This document shows, piece by piece, positions 59,189-64,000 of a DNA stretch of 64,000 nt (position 1 is the first letter of the stretch; every line of letters starts with the position of its first letter). The notes below the pieces were generated by a model, which made no database searches, was not told the DNA's origin, and worked only from the letters and a program-made list of their open reading frames with translations. Position numbers and translations under genes: made by a program. The stretch comes from Tanypteryx hageni (taxonomy: Eukaryota > Arthropoda > Insecta > Odonata > Petaluridae). The stretch lies in the NCBI GenBank assembly GCA_028673005.1, contig CM054117.1:52387870-52451869 (forward strand), in the 5' to 3' direction.

Positions 59189-59775
59189 TATTGCGTTTTT
59201 TCATTCTTTTCCTCCCGCGGAAGTGAAGTCGACACAGGTATCGATTGATCAGTTCTCTCTCGTTTCATAATTTGCTCAAGTAAAGTGCCTTCGCTATCAC
59301 TTGGTCAGTCCTTTTATTTGACCTTTGTTCGTTTCGTTTTTAAATATTTCAAACAAAAAACGTATTTAATAATTATATTTAGGAAAACTTTGCTTGCGCC
59401 AATGAAAACGCAAGGCAAGTACGTATTTTTCTCGCCATGGGGACCATTGCCAAAAAATAAAGAACTTTAAAAATGTTATTTCAATTAAAGCTGTTAACGA
59501 TAGGTAATACAATTTTTAAAGCAAGCTAAGAAAACAAGAGTATTTTGATGGAATGATCGATCATAATTACCACGAAGCTTTGACAATACGTATTTCTTTA
59601 AATTCATTGCAGTAGTGGTCCCGTTATTCCCGCCATTATTGCGCAAGTATTATTTTCCTTTTTTGAAATGGAAAAGGCTTCTAAGCGAACTGAAGTTGTA
59701 AAATTCATAGGGTAAAAACTCGTACGTATTTTTTAATTAATAAGTGTATCTTTCTGTATTTTTATTTAAACCCAT
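59189..59775. other. AT-rich intronic stretch, nothing recognised
   Basis: No gene or named repeat recognised. Confidence 0.4.
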
Positions 59776-59850
59776 GCGGATGAAAAGGGAGGGTTGCGAT
59801 ACACGGGGAAACAATACAATAGTAAATAAACAAAAACGTCTTCTCCGTAA
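59776..59850 (+). repeat. Fragment of the 28.4-30.2 kb foldback family
   Basis: GAAAAGGGAGGGTTGCGATAC and ATAGTAAATAAACAAAAACG match 28376-28432 closely. This shows that the foldback arm belongs to a dispersed family and extends at least ~38 bp outward from the left arm. The hammerhead end is absent here. Confidence 0.65.
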
Positions 59851-60226
59851 AAAGGATATTAAAGATATCAGGCTCAAAAAATCTTTTGCGAAGTATTTAC
59901 TACCATGCAAAATTTTCACTTTCCGTTAGTTATATTAGCGGCGAAGTAAAATTTTTAGTAGCAATATGATGAAAAAATCATTCGTCCCGTTGACATTTCC
60001 TTGCGAATGATTCAAGGAGATAAATTTACTTTTTTAAGGATGTTTCCATGCTCAATTTTTCATGCCTCCAATGAATCCTTATCATGGAGCAATTAACGCT
60101 CGAGTTCCTGCAAGTTTAGGAATAGGTCTTTGAAATGCGCGCCAGCATATTTCCTCATGCATCAAAATTCTATATGAAGATAAAAAGTAAAATGCATCAA
60201 AAATAAACTGATGTAGCCAACACATG
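59851..60226. other. AT-rich intronic stretch, nothing recognised
   Basis: No gene or named repeat recognised. Confidence 0.4.
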
Positions 60227-60812
60227 ACTTTCTCCATATTTATATGGAAAATTACATGTTGTTAGCTCTGGGATCGTTGTCAATATTTACTTCCGGTTGA
60301 CAATTAAGAAAAGAAAAAGGAGCGTTACCAAGACTAAGCGTCAATTGTTAACAATAGTCTTCGGTAGGTGACGTGGTGGTGGCAGCTAAAAATATAAGAT
60401 ATCTCTGAAACAATGCATTTTATTGAAAAAATGTATCAAAAAAAGATTGTAGAAAATAAAATTTTCTACAACTTTTACTGTAATACATTTTTACATTTAT
60501 CAAATATTAAAGCAAATCTTTCAAAATAACGGATGTGACAAGAGTAAACACCCATTTTCGGTCGAAAGATTTTTACCAAAAACTTTTAACTTTGATAAAA
60601 ATGCTAAATATAAAATTTTGTGTTGACCTGATTAATAGTTTTTGAGTTAGAGCACCCACAAAAATCTGTCACATACAGACAGACATAGACATCAACGAGA
60701 AAATCGTCAAAACGTGTTCAGGGGACCTTAAAACATGTATTTCCGTTGAAATCTCGCATTCTCTTTTTTCATGAAAACAATACTTTCTCTATACTTCGTA
60801 TATGGAGAAAGT
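60227..60812 (-). mobile_element. Repeat family A, copy 3 (HINE-like, 586 bp)
   Basis: An inverted full-length copy with ACTTTCTCCATA at 60227-60238 and TATGGAGAAAGT at 60801-60812. It is almost the same length as copy 1 (585 bp). It carries a clearer CAGACAGACATAGACATC tract (60677-60694) near the palindromic end. Confidence 0.82.
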
Positions 60813-61140
60813 AAAAACGCAGGAGCCTTTGAGCAAACGAAGTTACCCTGAGATGCGCGCAGAGCAATTGAGACGATGACGAATATTCTAAGGAAAACGT
60901 ACTTGACGACTTGTCCAGATCAGCATTTCAGTCCCTTGACGTAGATAGGTTTTCACTTCAAAAATGACGTTAAATTTTCCTATTCGAAACGAATGTAAGG
61001 AAATTTTCTATTACTGGCGAGAAGGACGGGTGGGGCTGGAAATAATAAGATAAGAGGTCTGAGAGAATTTTGTAACACCCAAGACTGGTGACTTATAGGA
61101 AATCATAAGAATAAAGTTTACTGGTTTTACAGACGAAATA
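60813..61140. other. Intronic stretch, nothing recognised
   Basis: No gene or named repeat recognised. Confidence 0.4.
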
Positions 61141-61144
61141 TTGG

Positions 61145-61171
61145 CCACACACACACACACACACACACACA
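61145..61171. repeat. (CA)n microsatellite
   Basis: About 13 uninterrupted CA units. Confidence 0.97.
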
Positions 61172-61185
61172 TGTATCTACATATA

Positions 61186-61371
61186 GACAGTGGAACTTTC
61201 ATAAGCCGATGATCAAGGGAAACAAAAAAATATTCGAGTTATAAAAAATTCGAATTATGGAAATACGTTTTTCTCATAGAAATGTTGCTCGTTAAAATTT
61301 ATTCACTTCGAGGTACGAAAAAAATCGAGTTATAGGCGTTCGAGTGATGGAAGTTCCAACGTAATTTTATT
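61186..61371. mobile_element. pogo/Tigger-like MITE
   Basis: The left end CAGTGGAACTTTCAT and the inverted right end (reverse complement CGTTGGAACTTCCAT) are imperfect terminal repeats. Subterminal words such as TTCGAGTTATAAAAAATTCG and AATCGAGTTATAGGCGTTCG are typical of this group. TA follows the right end. Confidence 0.55.
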
Positions 61372-62116
61372 TTTTTATATGTATTTGCAATAGAATACTT
61401 CGATTACTTCATATGCCACATTTTCACGCTTTTTGATTCAATTGAATTTTTCCATGAAAACGTGACAGATTCCATCAATTTGTCGCGGAATTCTTTCGCG
61501 TGACAGCAAAGAATCAAAGATTCCGGGAAGGTGAAAAAAAACCTTGTGATGTGTGATACTGACGTCAGATGGCAGTAAAGGACTTTCCCGTCTAAAATGA
61601 TATTCGTCGTTCCATTACATTTCCGATGATAGGCCTGAAAATAACAAATGGTCTATACAATCTGACCTTTATCGGACCGGTAATAAAGAGTGGTTTTCCC
61701 TGTTGCTATTTTAAAATTATCAAGGAGTGCATGAATATTAAAGAGTTCGCTGGACTCGATGGGTTTCGGATTCGAAAATATAAAATTCGCTGACCGTTAC
61801 GCAGTCGAAATTGTAGTTGAAGAATTGCTTAAGAACGGGGGTTATTATTACATGCTATATGATGATTTTTGAGAGGGGCAATGAAAGTGGTTCAACTAGA
61901 AATACCCTGTGTAAAACTTTTTTTCATAGGAACCATCGCATTGGGCCACCTCACGCAAGGTTCCCTAACTGCTTGCAGGAAGTACTGCATCGCCCCCCTA
62001 GTTCCTATTATGATCTCTGATTGCTCGAGGAAAAGGCGAACCTCGATATAGTCCTGCCCTACAGTCGATATCTCACGTTTAACCGTCGTGAACTCGTCTC
62101 CCAATATGCGCGGGTG
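61372..62116. other. Intronic stretch, nothing recognised
   Basis: A moderately CpG-containing section at 61900-62110 with frames on both strands, none recognisable. Confidence 0.4.
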
Positions 62117-62124
62117 CTCTAACT

Positions 62125-62646
62125 CACTGTTACTCAAACGGTGGGTTGCGACCCCCTTAAGGGGGTTGCGAGAGGATTTTTAAAGGGGTCGCAAGCACTC
62201 CTTACTGAGGCAAGCGATTTTATTCTGGTTTTAAGTGTCCCGAAGATTTTAATTTATCGGCGTGTTTTGATCAAAAAATAAAGAAAATTCTGTAGCTTCT
62301 CAACATACGAAACATTTTACCAATGCGTTATTTTTATATAATAAAAACAAACAAATTATATCTCAACCGTGATTAGTACTTAAAAAATTAAACTATACAC
62401 CACATATTGTCTGAATATTTTTAATACACAGAGGTAGTTGTAAATAAAATAATAGTGCTAACCTTGTATTTATGGAGAGCACAAAATAAAAACTCTCTTA
62501 CTATTAATTGCCTTATCATCGTCATATCCCCTCTGTATGGAAAAAAACAGGAGTGTTGTTTTGCTTCTCGAATATTATCCGGAGGTCGCGTCGACCAAAC
62601 ATCAGGACGGAGGGGGTCGCCTGACGAATCTGCCTGGGAACCACTG
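62125..62646. mobile_element. hAT-type MITE with 8-bp target duplication
   Basis: The left end CACTGTTACTCAAACGGTGG and right end CTGGGAACCACTG (reverse complement CAGTGGTTCCCAG), both with GCGACCCCC/GGGGGTCGC subterminal words, identify a CAGTGGTTCYCAA-type hAT MITE. The flanks CTCTAACT (62117-62124) and TTCTAACT (62647-62654) form an 8-bp target duplication with one mismatch. No transposase. Confidence 0.78.
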
Positions 62647-62654
62647 TTCTAACT

Positions 62655-62879
62655 AATCCTAAAACGTCGGCCAAACTTTCCAAGAGGCCTCAACCTATCC
62701 CTCACTCGAAGATCACGGCGTTCGAAGCAACATCTCTGCAGTATACTGAATAAAACAGGGAATCTCGTTATCTTACGCACCGAAGTAATGTCGGGATCAA
62801 ATAGTGTTTCGCAATCAATTCGTGTAGACCGCCACGTGTATCGATGCATCCCTCCTGAGGCGCGAACTAGTTAAGCGCC
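62655..62879. other. Short intronic stretch, nothing recognised
   Basis: Mixed-composition DNA without a recognised feature. Confidence 0.4.
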
Positions 62880-63375
62880 GGCGGAACGGGAAATGGAAGG
62901 TGGGAGAAGGGGTCGAACGGAGAGGTGAATTAGTCGAGCGCAGGATAGCAAGGTAGGCGGTTGAAGTAGGGAGTTAGAAGGGGGAAGAGAGGGAGGGCGG
63001 CAGAAAACGGCAAGCTTCCTCGGGGGCAAGGAGCGAAGAGATATTTCTGAGCGGAGGACGGAGATGGAAAATATTTGAAGAGGAAATTGACGCTGTGAAG
63101 TTCGCGCGGAGGGGCGGGTTGCGAGGGAAGGAAGGGAGAGAGTCGCCTGGGACTTGGGTCGTGCGGAATAAAGGAGGGGGAGGAGAGTGGTGAGGAAGAG
63201 TAGAAAAGCGCGAGATAGGCGCCCCTGTGTGGAATGGAAGGGCTTGGATAGGGGGGGAGGGAGAAACGAAACGATTCAGATGGAGGAAGAGGGCAAATTG
63301 TTGGAGGGAGGAAGGTGGAGGAGGACGAAGGAGAAGGGTTTGGAGGTAGGAGTAGGGGTGAGAAGACGTTAAGGT
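62880..63375 (+). repeat. AG-rich, CpG-containing purine tract
   Basis: GGAGGG, GGAAG and GAGGA words with interspersed CpG. The 153-codon minus-strand frame is a Pro/Ser/Leu compositional artefact. Confidence 0.75.
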
Positions 63376-63915
63376 TCGGAAAGTTGAGCAAATTCCTTCA
63401 AAATGACATCGCGATTGGGACTCATGCTTCCCATTCCGACCCTTTTTTTCGATTCGGAGTCAAAGTGGTGGGTGAACATTCAAGAGCGCGAGAGCTGACA
63501 CGAGGCTCCATTCTCCCCCGTTAGGAATAAAATAAACCAAGTATAGGCACTGCAGTGTGTAGTGGTGTCCTCTGGGGGCAATTTCATAAAGCCTCCTATT
63601 CTTTTGATACCATTTTGTTACCGTTAAAAATCCTTATAGGTGAGTTATTTTTAGGTGTATCAAAATGAGTAGAAATATCTCTCGTGTGACGCAAATAAGT
63701 CCATGGCGAAACGAAGACCTCATTGAGATATTTTTTTTAATCGATGCATAAAATACTATGATTGAGGTGTATTCTTAAACTCCTTGAACTAACGACAATC
63801 TAGCTGCGTTTTAATAATCTCACGTATTTTACCGCTTAGTATTTATTTAATGCATCAGCATTTTCTTCAAATTTACTAGGATTTGATCCTTTGCGTTAAC
63901 GGCAATACTCTAACT
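63376..63915. other. Intronic stretch, nothing recognised
   Basis: No gene or named repeat recognised. Confidence 0.4.
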
Positions 63916-64000
63916 CAGTGTTTCTCGAAGTAAGGATCGCGACCCAGCACTGGATGTCAATGTTCATAAGGAAAATGTGAGCATTCGAAGCAATACCAAC
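63916..64000 (+). mobile_element. hAT-like left terminus, cut by the window edge
   Basis: CAGTGTTTCTCGAAGTAAGG followed by ATCGCGACCC matches the CAGTGKTTCTCAA...GCGACCC left-end pattern of the MITE at 62125-62646. It is preceded by the octamer CTCTAACT (63908-63915), identical to the left flank of that element. The remainder lies beyond 64000. Confidence 0.5.

Larger units (their letters stand above)
21392..64000 (+). other. RGK intron after the G3 exon, open at the right edge
   Basis: The donor is GTAAGT at 21392. I searched for the expected next coding block, a G4-containing segment following the strand beta-3 region, and found nothing matching up to 64000. The intron is therefore probably longer than 42.6 kb, unless the next exon is very short or unusual. 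Its content is annotated below. Confidence 0.6.

Noticed and set aside
62930..63391. 153-codon minus-strand Pro/Ser-rich frame
   Set aside because: It follows a purine tract on the + strand; composition alone explains it.
1..64000. CRISPR arrays, operons, riboswitches or phage genes
   Set aside because: The window is eukaryotic. The only regularly spaced repeats are the ~145-bp monomers of family B and simple-sequence tracts, which do not have CRISPR spacing.

Overview
The window is eukaryotic and reads as an arthropod, probably insect, nuclear genome. It is AT-rich and sparse in genes, with long introns, GT-AG splice sites and many short degenerate transposable elements. I find no bacterial features. 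Only one protein-coding gene can be supported. Two exons on the + strand (7010-7239 and 21300-21391) join in frame to give part of an RGK-family (Rad/Gem/Kir/Rem-type) small GTPase: a Ser/Gly-rich leader, the P-loop GDSGVGKT, a switch I region and a degenerate G3 segment. The first exon shown begins at a splice acceptor, so the true start lies in an exon not identified here. The remaining G-domain exons lie beyond the right edge. From 7240 to the end the window therefore looks like intron, at least 14 kb and then more than 42 kb.

The rest is repeat material. Left part (1-7009): a CpG-rich patch, a pyrimidine tract, a 585-bp hairpin-ended repeat (family A), a tRNA-like SINE remnant, a ~1-kb element made of ~145-bp tandem monomers (family B), and a cluster of TATCGAT sites just before the GTPase exon. 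First intron (7240-21299): a hAT-type MITE with a target duplication, a LINE 3' remnant, a pogo-like MITE, a TATA-containing GC-rich patch, a perfect 42-bp inverted repeat and SINE copies. Second intron (21392-64000): further copies of families A and B, three more families ending in GTCY/ACGG microsatellites, hAT, piggyBac-like and mariner-like MITEs, two broken LINE reverse transcriptases on the minus strand, SINEs, and long AG or CT tracts.

The most interesting locus is 28.4-30.2 kb. There a foldback repeat is split by a hAT-like element that itself holds an 81-bp inverted repeat. At the apex of each inverted repeat I can fold a near-complete hammerhead ribozyme by hand, one per strand. Both have the CTGANGA and GAA core, three short helices and a cleavage-site triplet, and both carry the same extra T before helix II. 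A second theme is a shared layout across five short repeat families (an end hairpin plus a GTCY tract), which resembles Helentron-associated (HINE/DINE-1-like) elements.
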